From: Natrinema sp. SYSU A 869
GTDB lineage: Archaea; Halobacteriota; Halobacteria; Halobacteriales; Natrialbaceae
Reading direction: 5' to 3'
Assembly: GCF_019879105.1 (NCBI RefSeq)
Contig: NZ_CP082249.1
Span: forward strand, 3,162,001 to 3,226,000
DNA length: 64,000 nt
The stretch's first letter is position 1; every line of letters starts with the position of its first letter. Positions 45,803 through 55,411 of this stretch are shown here, piece by piece. The notes below the pieces were generated by a model. It was not told the DNA's origin, searched no databases, and saw nothing but the letters and a program-made list of their open reading frames with translations. Made by a program: the position numbers and the translations under genes.

Positions 45803-48133
45803 TCACTTCTCGAGGTTCCTCGCCGGTACCGTCGCTTCCGTTGCTGAAGGCTCGTCAGTCGATATCTCCGCCGATCGGTCGTCCCGAACGGAACCGTCCG
45901 CGTCGAGGTCCGCACCCGAGAGCAACTGACCGGCGAAACTGTTGGCGAGGACGGCGGTGACCGATAGGACCATCGCGATCATCGCGACCACCGGATGGAC
46001 GAGTCCCGTCGTGGCTGCGGCGACGCCGACGCCGTTGAACGCGAACGCGGCGACCAGGTTCTGTTTCGTTTTCCGGTAACTCTCCAGCCCGATCTCATAG
46101 GCATCTATTACTCCGCCCAACCGCTCGCCCATAAGGACGACATCGGCGGATTCGATCGCGATGTCCGTCCCGGCACCGATCGCGATGCCGATATCTGCCT
46201 GCGTGAGCGCCGGCGCGTCGTTGATGCCATCGCCGACCATCGCCACACGGTGGCCCGCCGCTTGCAGGCGACCGACCTCGTCGCGCTTCTCGCCGGGGAG
46301 GACGTCAGCCATCACGCGGTTGATACCGACGTCTTCGGCGACCGCTTCGGCCGTCCGTTCGCCGTCACCGGTAATCATCACGGGCGTGACGTCCGCCGCG
46401 AACAGCCGCCGAACGGTCGCGCCGGCGTCGTCCTTGATCTCGTCACCGATACCGACGAGGCCGATCAGCACTCCGTCGCGTGCGACGCCGGACACCGTGA
46501 GTCCGCGATGCTGGAGGCGCTCGATTTCGTCACTAGCTCCCGAAACGCCGACGCCCTCGACATCGAGCCAATCCGGTTTCCCGATCAGAACCTCCTCGCC
46601 GTCGACCGAGGCGCGGACCCCCTTGCCGGTCGCGGAGTCGAAGGTGTCCGGATCCTCGTACGTCACTCCGCAGTGGTCTGCGCGCTCGAGGACGGCGTCG
46701 GCGAGCGGGTGTTCGCTGAACGCTTCCGCGCTCGCGGCTGTGGCGAGGACACCTTCCTTGTTGCTCCCGTCTGTGAGTGACACGATCTCGGCGACTGCGG
46801 GCTCGCCGACCGTGATCGTACCGGTCTTGTCGAGGACGACGCGATCGACGTCGGGGAAGAGCTGGAATGCGTCGCCCGATCGAAACAGGATGCCTCGATT
46901 CGCCGCCGCGCCGCCGCCGCGGATGAGCGCCAGCGGGGTCGCCATCCCGAGCGCACAGGGGTAGCCGAGCACGAGGACCGCGAGCGCGGCGAACGTGCCG
47001 CGCTGTACGTTCGGCCCTGCACCGAACGGACCGCCCGGCCAGACGGCGGGAACGACGAGCCAGAAGCAAAAGGAGAGCGCGGCGACGGTGAGCACACCGG
47101 GAACGAAGTACCGGAGGACGCGGTCGGCGAGCTGTACGATACTGGGTTTCATTGCGCGGGCCTCCTCGACCTCGCGGGCGACCCGATTCAGGAACGCGTC
47201 CGATCCGGTCGCCGTCACCTCGACGAGGAGCGTCCCGGTTTGGGTGACGCTCCCGCCGATCACGTCGTCACCCAGCCCCTTCTCCGCGGGGATCGACTCG
47301 CCGGTCGCCACCGACTCGTCGACGGCCGACTCCCCTTCGAGGACGACGCCGTCAACGGGGATGCTTTCGCCGGGCTTGATCCGAACGCGATCGCCCACCT
47401 CGAGGTCGTCGACTGCGACCTCCTCGACGGTGCCGTCGTCCGCGACGCGACGAGCGGTGTCCGGCCTGAGATCGAGCAGGTCCTGCACCGCCTGCGACGC
47501 GCGGGTGCGAACGAGCAGGCTGGTGTACTCCGAGAGGACGTGGTAGGTCGTGATGAAGACGGCGACGGCGAAGAAGTGGACGGTCGGGAAATCGGGGAAG
47601 ACGGTCAGACCGAGGAGCCCACCGAGCAACCCGGCGAACGCGCCAGCCTCGAGGAGGACGTGCTGGTTGAAGATACCGCGACGAAGGCTGTGGTAGGCCT
47701 TCTCGAGGATGTAGCGACCCGGGACGAACATCGTCCCCAGCGCGAGGCCCAGTGTTACGAGGTCCATCGACAGTGATCCCGACTCGAACCGTCCCCGCAC
47801 GACGATCATCCAGAGCATCAGCGCGGCAGCGACGACGGACGCACCGCCGGTGAGGACGAGTCTACGTTTGCCCGACTCGAGTTCCGCCTGTTGTTCTCGG
47901 AACCGCATTTGCTTGTCCGGATCGCGGATCGTATAGCCGAGGTCCCGCAGGGTATCCTTCAACTCGACCTCGCTTACCGTCACCTCGTCGTACTGGACGA
48001 GGACCCCCTCGTGGGCGAGGCTCACGTCCACGTCCGCCACGCCGTCGGTCCGGTCGTACGCCTTCCGAATGCTCTCGGCACAGAACGAACAGCTCATTCC
48101 GCCGACAGCGAACTGCTCTCGTGCGGTCTCCAT
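45803..48133 (-). CDS. Heavy-metal P1B-type ATPase (copper type) with YPC motif
   Basis: 776 aa from the ATG at 48131-48133. An N-terminal HMA domain has GGMSCSFCAESIR. Eight membrane helices follow. The actuator loop has GDRVRIKPGESIPVDG and DESVATGES. The membrane metal motif is GYPCALGMATPLALI with Tyr391-Pro-Cys393 instead of the classical CPC. The phosphorylation site is VVLDKTGTITVG (Asp435), then MITGDGERTAEA and MVGDGINDAPAL. It exports Cu(I) or a related ion. A CopZ-like chaperone is the convergent neighbour. Confidence 0.93.
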   Translation of the reverse strand: METAREQFAVGGMSCSFCAESIRKAYDRTDGVADVDVSLAHEGVLVQYDEVTVSEVELKDTLRDLGYTIRDPDKQMRFREQQAELESGKRRLVLTGGASVVAAALMLWMIVVRGRFESGSLSMDLVTLGLALGTMFVPGRYILEKAYHSLRRGIFNQHVLLEAGAFAGLLGGLLGLTVFPDFPTVHFFAVAVFITTYHVLSEYTSLLVRTRASQAVQDLLDLRPDTARRVADDGTVEEVAVDDLEVGDRVRIKPGESIPVDGVVLEGESAVDESVATGESIPAEKGLGDDVIGGSVTQTGTLLVEVTATGSDAFLNRVAREVEEARAMKPSIVQLADRVLRYFVPGVLTVAALSFCFWLVVPAVWPGGPFGAGPNVQRGTFAALAVLVLGYPCALGMATPLALIRGGGAAANRGILFRSGDAFQLFPDVDRVVLDKTGTITVGEPAVAEIVSLTDGSNKEGVLATAASAEAFSEHPLADAVLERADHCGVTYEDPDTFDSATGKGVRASVDGEEVLIGKPDWLDVEGVGVSGASDEIERLQHRGLTVSGVARDGVLIGLVGIGDEIKDDAGATVRRLFAADVTPVMITGDGERTAEAVAEDVGINRVMADVLPGEKRDEVGRLQAAGHRVAMVGDGINDAPALTQADIGIAIGAGTDIAIESADVVLMGERLGGVIDAYEIGLESYRKTKQNLVAAFAFNGVGVAAATTGLVHPVVAMIAMVLSVTAVLANSFAGQLLSGADLDADGSVRDDRSAEISTDEPSATEATVPARNLEK

Positions 48134-48260
48134 CGTGGTAAAGACTAGCGCGCTACGCCACAAAAGCAACCGCTCGCCGCTACCACGACACGCTCCGAAC
48201 ACTTCTCCCTCGCCTCACAGCGACCGCCGATTTTTGTCCGTGGCGAGCCGATACCGTGGT

Positions 48261-49061
48261 ATGAATGATCCAACCGAGCCCGACGATCGATCGGCGAGAC
48301 ACGTCTGGTCGGCCGGCCGGTATCCCGCGATGGCACCGAACATGTTGCCCGCCATCGCGCGGCTGGTCAACGTCGCGGGCATCGATCCGGGCAACCGCGT
48401 CCTCGACGTCGGCTGCGGGACGGGCAACGCTGCGCTGACAGCCCGCAGTGCGGGCGCAGCGGTCGTCGGCCTCGACCTCGCCCACGACATGCTCGAGCTC
48501 GCCCGCGAGAACGCGACCCTCGCCGGCTACGACGATATCGGTTGGGTCACCGGCGACGCCGAGACGCTCCCCGCTGCGGACGATGCGTTCGACGTCGTCC
48601 TTTCGAACTTCGGCCACGTGTTCGCGCCGGACTCGACCCGCGCCGGTGCGGAACTCCGCCGTGTGACCAAACCCGGTGGCCGGGTCTGTTTCACCGCGTG
48701 GTCGCCCAACGGCGTCGTCGGGGACCTCACCGAGGTCCTGACCGACCACGTCGCTGACTCACCCAGCGACCCGTGGTCGCATCTTCAGTGGGGCGACCCC
48801 GACTTCGTCCGCGAGCAGTTCGCCGATGTCACCGACTGCTCGTTCCAGCGCCGGCTGCTCGAGTTCCGGTACGCCACGCCCCATCACTTCTGGCGCGAGT
48901 TCGCCGAGGAGTCCGGCCCGCTCTCGCCCGTCCTTCAGCGGATGGACGATGACGACTCGCGGGCCGCGCTCCGCCGGGACGCGGTCGCGGCGCTCGAGGA
49001 CTGGTTCGGGGACAACGCGATCCGCGTCGAGTACCTCCAGGTGCGGGCGGTGATCGATTGA
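48261..49061 (+). CDS. Class I SAM-dependent methyltransferase
   Basis: 266 aa from the ATG at 48261. Motif I is VLDVGCGTGNAALTA, motif II GLDLAHDMLELARENA, then GDAETLPAADDAFDVVLS and the late KPGGRVCFTAWSPNG. It is of the UbiE/COQ5-like small-molecule type. Substrate unknown. Divergent from the copper ATPase and convergent with the DehI-like gene. Confidence 0.92.
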   Translation: MNDPTEPDDRSARHVWSAGRYPAMAPNMLPAIARLVNVAGIDPGNRVLDVGCGTGNAALTARSAGAAVVGLDLAHDMLELARENATLAGYDDIGWVTGDAETLPAADDAFDVVLSNFGHVFAPDSTRAGAELRRVTKPGGRVCFTAWSPNGVVGDLTEVLTDHVADSPSDPWSHLQWGDPDFVREQFADVTDCSFQRRLLEFRYATPHHFWREFAEESGPLSPVLQRMDDDDSRAALRRDAVAALEDWFGDNAIRVEYLQVRAVID

Positions 49062-49079
49062 GGGTGCTCGAGCGCCGTC

Positions 49080-49961
49080 CTAGAGCGATCGCTCGCCGGC
49101 AGCGTCGAGCGTCGCCGCGTAGACGAAGATGGCCGTGAGAACCGTTTCGATGGCACCTCGGTTGAACGATCGAACGAATTCTTGCAGCTCCTCAACCGTC
49201 GACTTGTCGAACCCCTGATCCGCGAGCGCCGTCGGCGAGAGCCGAGGCACGTACGGAAGCTTCTCGAGGTGTGCGTCGACGACCGCGTCGGCGTCGTCAC
49301 ACCCGCGTTCGAACGCCGCACTTTCGAGAATCGGCTCAAGGTCAGTCCACGCCAGATCGAGATACCCCGGCCACTGTGCGAGACAGCGGTAGATGCTCGG
49401 TAGCCCGCCCTCGAGGCCGTGAAACTCTCGGATACCGTCGATAGCGTCCGAGAGGTCATTGGGAACGCCGTCGTCGTCGATCATCGTCACGGATCGACCG
49501 CGGTCGCGGTCGAGCCACGGCGGAAGCGGTGCCATCGACGCCGCGTCGTCCGGATCGGACTCGAGCGGGCCGTCGTTCATCGCTCGGTCACAGACCGCAA
49601 ACGTGAGCGCGAGTCGCGGTGCGACGATGTCGAACGTCGCGAGCTGCCCCCGGAGTTCGCGCCACTCGGCCGGTCGGACGTCGAGGTCGTCGCGCCGGTA
49701 GCGCGGCAGGTCCGGAGATCCGTCCTCGAGCGCGGAGAGCACGGTGTCTCGGTACGAGACGGTGTAGTCCCCGAACGCGCGCGTCTGGAAGAGCGGTTTG
49801 AGTTGCCCCCACATGTACCGCGCGAAGACGGGCTCGTTGGCCGTCAGCGTCCGGAAGAACCAGTTGACGATCGGTGCGCGAAGTGTCGTCTTGACGTCCT
49901 CGTACATGCCGCGCTGCCAGCCCGTCGCATCCTGCTCGTACAGCTGTGTACTTGGATCCAT
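49080..49961 (-). CDS. DehI-family (group I) haloacid dehalogenase-like protein
   Basis: 293 aa from the ATG at 49959-49961, very close to the length of DehI (about 296). It shows the two pseudo-repeats: one with VNWFFRTLTANEPVFARYMWG and one with FHGLEGGLPSIYRCLAQWPG then YLDLAWTDLEPIL. VCDRAMNDGPLES lies between. DehI enzymes hydrolyse D- and L-2-haloacids by direct water attack. The active-site Asp and Asn cannot be confirmed by eye. Haloarchaeal members are usually annotated halocarboxylic acid dehydrogenase DehI family. Confidence 0.8.
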   Translation of the reverse strand: MDPSTQLYEQDATGWQRGMYEDVKTTLRAPIVNWFFRTLTANEPVFARYMWGQLKPLFQTRAFGDYTVSYRDTVLSALEDGSPDLPRYRRDDLDVRPAEWRELRGQLATFDIVAPRLALTFAVCDRAMNDGPLESDPDDAASMAPLPPWLDRDRGRSVTMIDDDGVPNDLSDAIDGIREFHGLEGGLPSIYRCLAQWPGYLDLAWTDLEPILESAAFERGCDDADAVVDAHLEKLPYVPRLSPTALADQGFDKSTVEELQEFVRSFNRGAIETVLTAIFVYAATLDAAGERSL

Positions 49962-50107
49962 ACTGCGGCGTCCACGGCACGCTCTATCAGTTTCGTGCCA
50001 GCAAGCGGTCCGGCCCGCATCGCCGTCCGCGAGCGCCGAAAGCACTGCGTTCGAGGAGATTCGGTGCCGGGCCAAACTATTTCGACAGCGGCGCGGTAGG
50101 CCGAGCT

Positions 50108-50800
50108 ATGTCGTTCGACCCCGACGCGGTCGAGACGATCGCGTTCGACTCCTATGGGACGCTCGTGGACGTCTCCGCCGTCGCCGAGCCCCTCTCGGAG
50201 CATCTCGACGAATACGATCCCGAACTCGTCGCGAAGCTCTGGCGCGAGCGGTCGCTGTCCTACGCGATGGTTGGCAATGCCATCGAGGAGTACGACTCGT
50301 TCTACGAGATGAACCGGCACGCGCTGCGATACGCCCTCGAGACGTGTGGCGTTGACATCGACGAGGACGAGCGCGAGGAGATCCTTTCGACGTACCACGA
50401 CCTGCCGGTCTTCGACGACGTTCACGACGGCATTGAACGGCTTCGCGACGCGGGTTACGACTGCTATATCGTCTCGAACGGCAACGAGGAGATGCTCAAG
50501 TCGCTGCTCGAGTACGCCGATATCGGCGATTTGATCGAAGACACGGTCAGCGCTGACGAGGTCGAGCAGTTCAAACCCGAATCCGAGCTGTACCGCCACG
50601 CCGCCGACCGGATCGGGACGCCGATCGAGGAGATCGCGTTCGTAGCGGCGGGCTGGTGGGACGTGCCCGGCGGGATCCACGCCGGGATGCAGGGCGTCTG
50701 GATAAACCGCCAGGACACCCTCTGGGGACCGTACGAGATGGATCCCGATCTGACGATCGAGAGCTTCCACGACCTCGCGGACGAACTCGAGGCCGATTGA
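50108..50800 (+). CDS. Haloacid dehalogenase, type II (HAD fold)
   Basis: 230 aa from the ATG at 50108. Motif I is TIAFDSYGTLVDVSAV (Asp nucleophile), a signature of L-2-haloacid dehalogenases (FDxYGTL). Then CYIVSNGNEEMLKSLL, EQFKPESELYRHAADRIG and EIAFVAAGWWDVPGGIHAGM follow. The GWWDVPG segment fits the type II active-site lid. It lies head to head with the DehI-like gene, 146 bases apart. The two are evolutionarily unrelated enzymes for the same kind of substrate. Confidence 0.88.
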   Translation: MSFDPDAVETIAFDSYGTLVDVSAVAEPLSEHLDEYDPELVAKLWRERSLSYAMVGNAIEEYDSFYEMNRHALRYALETCGVDIDEDEREEILSTYHDLPVFDDVHDGIERLRDAGYDCYIVSNGNEEMLKSLLEYADIGDLIEDTVSADEVEQFKPESELYRHAADRIGTPIEEIAFVAAGWWDVPGGIHAGMQGVWINRQDTLWGPYEMDPDLTIESFHDLADELEAD

Positions 50801-50836
50801 TCTCTCGACGGTGAGACAGTCCGTCGAGCGGCTCGG

Positions 50837-51859
50837 TCAGTCGTAGGTGTGGAACTCAACGGCTTGCTCGAGCAACTCGTCCGGAATCCCCGGCACTTGC
50901 TCGTCCCTGATGGGGCCTGCCGTTTCGGTCTCCTCGAGTTCGCGGGGGAACTCCCGCAGCTCCCAGTGGATCGCGATGCCTGCTTTCGCGCCCTCGCCGA
51001 GCGCGATCGGGACCTGATTGTGTCCCGGCGTGACGTCGCCGACCGCGTAGATACCGTCGACGCTCGTTCGGCCGTGATCGTCGACTGCGATCGTCCCGTC
51101 GTCGTTGATCTCGCAGCCCAGATTTGCCGCCAGCCCGTTGTGATACTCGGAGCCGTACATTCCGAACCCGCCCCGATACTCTCGCTCGGTCCCGTCGGCG
51201 AACTCGAGTGCCTCGAGCCAGCCGTCCTCGCCGTTCCGGACGCCGGTAACCTCCTCGCGGACGATATCGATGGGATGATCCTCGAGCATCGTCGCGGTTT
51301 CGTCGCTCCACTCGGGTTCGTCACCCCGCGTCAGCAGATCTACGTCGTCGGTGAAGTTGAGCATGATCGCGGCGACGTGGGCCGCGCTCTCGCTGCTGCC
51401 CATCACGTAGACCGGCTCGTCAACGAACATGTACGCGTCGCAGTGCAGACAGTAGTGGAGCCCGCGGCCGGTTCGCGGCAGCGGCGGGTCGGGATGGACA
51501 TCGTCGAACCCCGTCGCGAGGACGACGCAGTCCGCAACGTAATCCGCGTCGGTGCCGCAGATGCGAACCCGGCCGTCGTCCGTCTCGCCGGCCGAGGAGA
51601 CGAACTCGCGGATCACGTCGCAGCCGTAGGCGACGAGTTGCTCGCGCCCCGTCTCGAGGAACTCATTTCCGCTCGTGTCCTCCGTGACGCCGACGAGATT
51701 GTGGACGTCCTGCATCATCGCCGCGCGGCCGCCGCCGCGCTCGATGACGGCCGTCGAGTGGCCGAGTCTGGTGGTGTAGAGCCCGGCGGTCAGTCCCGCC
51801 GGTCCGCCGCCGATTACAACGACATCGTACTCCCGCTGGTCGGTCGAATCGTCCGTCAT
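50837..51859 (-). CDS. NAD(P)/FAD-dependent oxidoreductase, thioredoxin-reductase-like
   Basis: 340 aa from the ATG at 51857-51859. FAD loop VVVIGGGPAGLTAGLYTTRL, redox-type motif GLHYCLHCDAYMF (CLHC), NAD(P)-loop VYVMGSSESAAHVAA and C-terminal GIYAVGDVTPGHNQVPIA. It probably transfers electrons from NAD(P)H to a disulfide or peroxiredoxin partner. Its start region is shared divergently with the peroxiredoxin gene 114 bases away. Confidence 0.92.
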   Translation of the reverse strand: MTDDSTDQREYDVVVIGGGPAGLTAGLYTTRLGHSTAVIERGGGRAAMMQDVHNLVGVTEDTSGNEFLETGREQLVAYGCDVIREFVSSAGETDDGRVRICGTDADYVADCVVLATGFDDVHPDPPLPRTGRGLHYCLHCDAYMFVDEPVYVMGSSESAAHVAAIMLNFTDDVDLLTRGDEPEWSDETATMLEDHPIDIVREEVTGVRNGEDGWLEALEFADGTEREYRGGFGMYGSEYHNGLAANLGCEINDDGTIAVDDHGRTSVDGIYAVGDVTPGHNQVPIALGEGAKAGIAIHWELREFPRELEETETAGPIRDEQVPGIPDELLEQAVEFHTYD

Positions 51860-51973
51860 GGGGCCTTCCTCCACCGCGCAGTCCCAAAGTATCCGTGTGG
51901 GCCCCGGTATCCGCCACCCATTGCTTCCACATTCAGCTCGCAGACATACCCCACTGTGGACCTTCGTCGGCGT

Positions 51974-52456
51974 ATGGGATTAGAAGGCAAGCGAGCGCCC
52001 GACTTCACACTTCCGAGCACCGCCGGTGACGAGGTCTCGCTCTCGGACCGCCTCGAAGAAGGGCCAGCTATCGTCATCATCAACCGCGGCCACTGGTGTA
52101 GCTTCTGTGCGGAACAGCTCCAGACGTTCAGTCAGATCTCCTACGACCTCTGGTTCAACGAGAACGTCGATATCCTGCCGGTCGTGACCGATACCCTGCC
52201 GCGACTCACTGAGATGCGCGACCGCTACGACCTCGAGATCCAACTCCAGGCTGATCCGGACGGTGAGGTGGCCAACCGATACAGCGGGACTGAGGAGACG
52301 AGCCACGGCCTTACCGGTATCGCGGGCGTCTACGTCGTCGACGAGGAGGGGACGGTCCGGTACGAACAGGTCGCGGACAATCCCACCGACCGAACCTACG
52401 GCAACTGGGTTCGGTACTTCATCCAGAACGATTACGAAAACCCGTTCGGCGAGTAG
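51974..52456 (+). CDS. Peroxiredoxin/AhpC-TSA family redoxin
   Basis: 160 aa from the ATG at 51974. APDFTLPSTAGDEVSLSDRL opens the thioredoxin-like fold. The active-site segment is VIINRGHWCSFCAEQLQTFS (CxxC), then VLPVVTDTLPRLTEMRDRYD and GIAGVYVVDEEGTVRYE. It probably reduces peroxides or disulfides. Divergent from the thioredoxin-reductase-like gene, so the two likely form a redox couple. Confidence 0.92.
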   Translation: MGLEGKRAPDFTLPSTAGDEVSLSDRLEEGPAIVIINRGHWCSFCAEQLQTFSQISYDLWFNENVDILPVVTDTLPRLTEMRDRYDLEIQLQADPDGEVANRYSGTEETSHGLTGIAGVYVVDEEGTVRYEQVADNPTDRTYGNWVRYFIQNDYENPFGE

Positions 52457-52574
52457 CTACTCGTTGGCTGTATAGGGGCTTTTTCGAACGAGTACTAGTC
52501 GCTAACGGCGGGTGTGCACGATCGATACATCGCAGGGTATCATTAAAGACAGTTCGCGGCGAGAGGACCGATAC

Positions 52575-52865
52575 ATGAGTGATCAGGTCGTTCTCACCGC
52601 GGAAACCGCTCCCGACGTCGTCGACGAGACCCCGCCGAGCGCCAAACTCGTGCTAACGGTCCTCGCCCACGAAGGCAGCCTCACACAGTCCCGTCTCGCC
52701 GAGGAGACGATGCTCCCCGCCCGAACTGTCCGCTACGCGCTGAAGCAACTCGAGGAACACGACCTCGTCGACTCGCAAATCTCCTTTGCGGACGCCAGAC
52801 AACACGTTTACTCCCTCAACGGCAACCGGTTTGCGGACCCGTCCGCTCGAGAACCCAGTTCGTAA
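52575..52865 (+). CDS. MarR-like winged-helix protein, 96 aa
   Basis: From the ATG at 52575. SAKLVLTVLAHEGSLTQSRL, AEETMLPARTVRYALKQLEE and HDLVDSQISFADARQHVYSL make a complete winged-helix domain with a short N-terminal extension. A common haloarchaeal DNA-binding type. It precedes the alpha/beta hydrolase gene by 115 bases and could regulate it. Confidence 0.9.
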   Translation: MSDQVVLTAETAPDVVDETPPSAKLVLTVLAHEGSLTQSRLAEETMLPARTVRYALKQLEEHDLVDSQISFADARQHVYSLNGNRFADPSAREPSS

Positions 52866-52980
52866 TAGAGCCGACCGGAACGCTCGTCTCGCCGACGGTC
52901 CTCGAGCCCGATTCTGTGAAACAGTCAGTATTCCAACCGATGAAACCTCTTTCGGCGTCGGCGTGGCAGCGCGACACGGT

Positions 52981-53816
52981 ATGGAGTACGAGACATGGGC
53001 CGAGAATCAGGAGACAGCGACCGTCACTGTCGACGAACATGACCTTGAGGTCGCCTACTACGACGACGGCGACGGGGAGCCGGTGCTCTTTGCCACGGCA
53101 TCCCGACCTCGTCGTTCCTCTGGCGCGAGGTCGCACCGCCGCTGTCGGACGACTATCGCGTGATCGCGCCGGACATGGTCGGCTACGGGAACTCCGCGAT
53201 GCACGACGGTTTCGACCGCTCGATACGAGCCCAAGAGGTGATGATCGACGAGTTAGTCGCGGAACTGGGCCTCGAGACGCTCTCGTTCGTCGGGCATGAC
53301 CTCGGCGGCGGTGTGGGGCTTCGCTACGCCGCACACAATCCCGATGCGGTCGAGACCCTCGTGCTCTCGAACGCAGTCAGTTACGACTCGTGGCCGATCG
53401 AGACGATCGTCGACCTCGGGCTGCCGTCGACGATCGATGGGATGAGCGCCGACGATCTGCAGGAGTTGCTCGAGGGGCTCTTCCGGGATACCCTGACCGG
53501 CGAGCCCGACGAGGCGTTCATCGAGGGAATGCTCGCCCCGTGGGACTCCGAGGAAGCGGTTGTCTCGCTCTCGCGAAACGCGATCGGAACGAACACGAGC
53601 CACACGACCGAGATCGACCCGAGCAACATTTCGGCCCGGACACTCCTGCTGTGGGGTGCCGACGACGAGTTCCAGGCAATCTCCTACGCCGAGCGACTGG
53701 CAGACGACATCGACGACGCCGAACTCGTCGGGCTGGACGACGCAACCCACTGGGTCATGGCCGACCGACCGGACGCCTACGGCGACCGGCTTCGCGAGTT
53801 CCTCGACGGGAACTGA
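52981..53816 (+). pseudogene. Alpha/beta hydrolase with Asp nucleophile (dehalogenase/epoxide hydrolase class), frameshifted near 53090
   Basis: About 278 codons. The first frame from the ATG at 52981 reads EHDLEVAYYDDGDGEPVLF and then loses sense. One extra T in the ttt at 53089-53091 joins CHGIPTSSFLWREVAPPLSD to the second frame, which runs to the TGA at 53814-53816. The nucleophile elbow is SFVGHDLGGGVGLRYA: Asp, not Ser, which places it with haloalkane/fluoroacetate dehalogenases and epoxide hydrolases. Acid and His lie in LLLWGADDEFQ and DATHWVMADRPDA. The lesion is probably a sequence error. Confidence 0.75.
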
Positions 53817-53904
53817 TCCGCTGACCCGGTCTTCCGTCCGCCGAGTCCCGTCCCGTACCACCCCGTACCCGGGATTATTCAGCGCGAATCGCATACACCT
53901 GCGT

Positions 53905-54833
53905 ATGCCCGCGGACATTCCCGGCATCCACCACGTGACCGCCATCGGCAGCGATCCCCGCCGTAACCTCGAGTTCTACACCGAGACACTCGGGCTCCGT
54001 CTGGTGAAACGAAGCGTCAATCAGGATGATGTCTCGGTCTACCACCTGTTCTACGGCGACCACAGCGGGAGTCCGGGGACGAGCATGACGTTCTTTCCGT
54101 ACACCGACGCCCGTCCCGGACAGGTCGGCACCGGACAGGCTAGCGCAGTTGCGTTCCTGATCCCAGACGGGGCGGTCGAGTTCTGGACCGACCGGTTGGC
54201 AGACGCCGGCGTCGACGCCGAGGAGCCCACCGAACGGTTCGGCGACACCGTCATCTCGTTTGAGGATCCGGACGGGCTCCCGCTCGAGTTCGTTGCTCGA
54301 TCCGATGCACCCGCGGGTGATCCGCCCGAGGGGCCGGTTCCGGACGAGCACGCGATTCGGGGCTTCTTCGGCGTGACGCTGTCACTGGCGACGGCCGGCC
54401 CGACCGCGGAAGTCCTGCAGACGATGGGGTACAGCGAAACCGATGCGGACGGCAGCCGCCAGCGGTACGAGAGTGACGGCGACCTGGGATACGTCGTCGA
54501 CATCTGCGAGAAGCCACAGGCCCCCGTGGACAGCCCGGTGCCGGCACCGTCCACCACGTGGCGTTTCGAACGACCGCCGACGACCAGCCCGAGTGGCGCG
54601 ACGTGCTCCAGGGGCAGGGACTCCGGCCGACCGAGATCATCGACCGCAAGTGGTTCGAGTCGGTCTACGTCCGCGAACACGGCGGGGTCCTCTTCGAGTT
54701 CGCCACGACGGAACCGGGGTACACGGTCGACGAAGACCTCGAGTCGCTCGGCGAGCGCCTCGTCCTCCCCGAGTGGCTGGAAGACCGACGTGATGAGATC
54801 GAAGCCGGACTGCCAGAGCTGTCTTCGGAGTAA
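53905..54833 (+). pseudogene. VOC family ring-cleaving dioxygenase-like protein, frameshifted near 54538
   Basis: About 310 codons from the ATG at 53905. Four VOC modules can be traced: PGIHHVTAIGSDPRRNLEFY, then GQASAVAFLIPDGAVEFWTD, HAIRGFFGVTLSLATAGPTA, and after the frame change TVHHVAFRTTADDQPEWRDV with LFEFATTEPGYTVDED. One G missing at 54537-54538 (agcccgg) joins SPGAGTVHHVAF. Family members (MhqO/glyoxalase type) use a metal bound by His and Glu. The lesion again looks like a homopolymer error. Confidence 0.8.
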
Positions 54834-54941
54834 CGACTCGAGTGGATCACCCTCGCCGTCGGTTGACGGACTCACTGCCGCCCGACTGCGCGGACGGCGC
54901 AGACGGAAGCGTTTTTCCGGTGCGCTCGTATGATCCGACTA

Positions 54942-55361
54942 ATGACAGATCTCAGTGCACACCACATCGGTATCACCGTCGCCGATCTCGAGGAGACGCT
55001 CGCGTTCTACCGAGACGTGCTCGATCTCTCGGTCATCGATCAGTTCAGCGTCGGCGGCGAGGCCTTCGCCGACGCTGTCGGTGTCGAGGGTGCGAGTGCC
55101 GATTTCGCACACCTCGAGGCGGACAGAACCCGGATCGAACTCGTCGAGTACGACCCTGAAGCCCGAGGCTCCCCGGCGGCGGGGCTCAATCAACCGGGCG
55201 CGTCACACGTCGGCTTCTCGGTCGACGACCTCGAGATCTTCGCCGAGAGCCTTCCAGAGAACGTGCCGACAATCAGCGAGCCGCGAACGACTGAGAGCGG
55301 CACCACGATCATGTTTCTGCGCGATCCCGAGGGGAACCTGATCGAAGTCCTTGAGGTGTAA
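54942..55361 (+). CDS. VOC family protein (glyoxalase/methylmalonyl-CoA epimerase-like)
   Basis: 139 aa from the ATG at 54942. Two VOC half-domains: AHHIGITVADLEETLAFYRD and ASHVGFSVDDLEIFAESLPE, with metal ligands His near 6, Glu in RIELVEYDPEA, His in ASHVGF and Glu in NLIEVLEV. This full His-Glu-His-Glu set is typical of metal-dependent isomerases and lyases. It follows the larger VOC gene by 108 bases. Confidence 0.9.
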   Translation: MTDLSAHHIGITVADLEETLAFYRDVLDLSVIDQFSVGGEAFADAVGVEGASADFAHLEADRTRIELVEYDPEARGSPAAGLNQPGASHVGFSVDDLEIFAESLPENVPTISEPRTTESGTTIMFLRDPEGNLIEVLEV

Positions 55362-55411
55362 CGAGAATTGAGAGCGCGAACACGACGCGAGCGAGCACAG
55401 GACGCGAGGTA

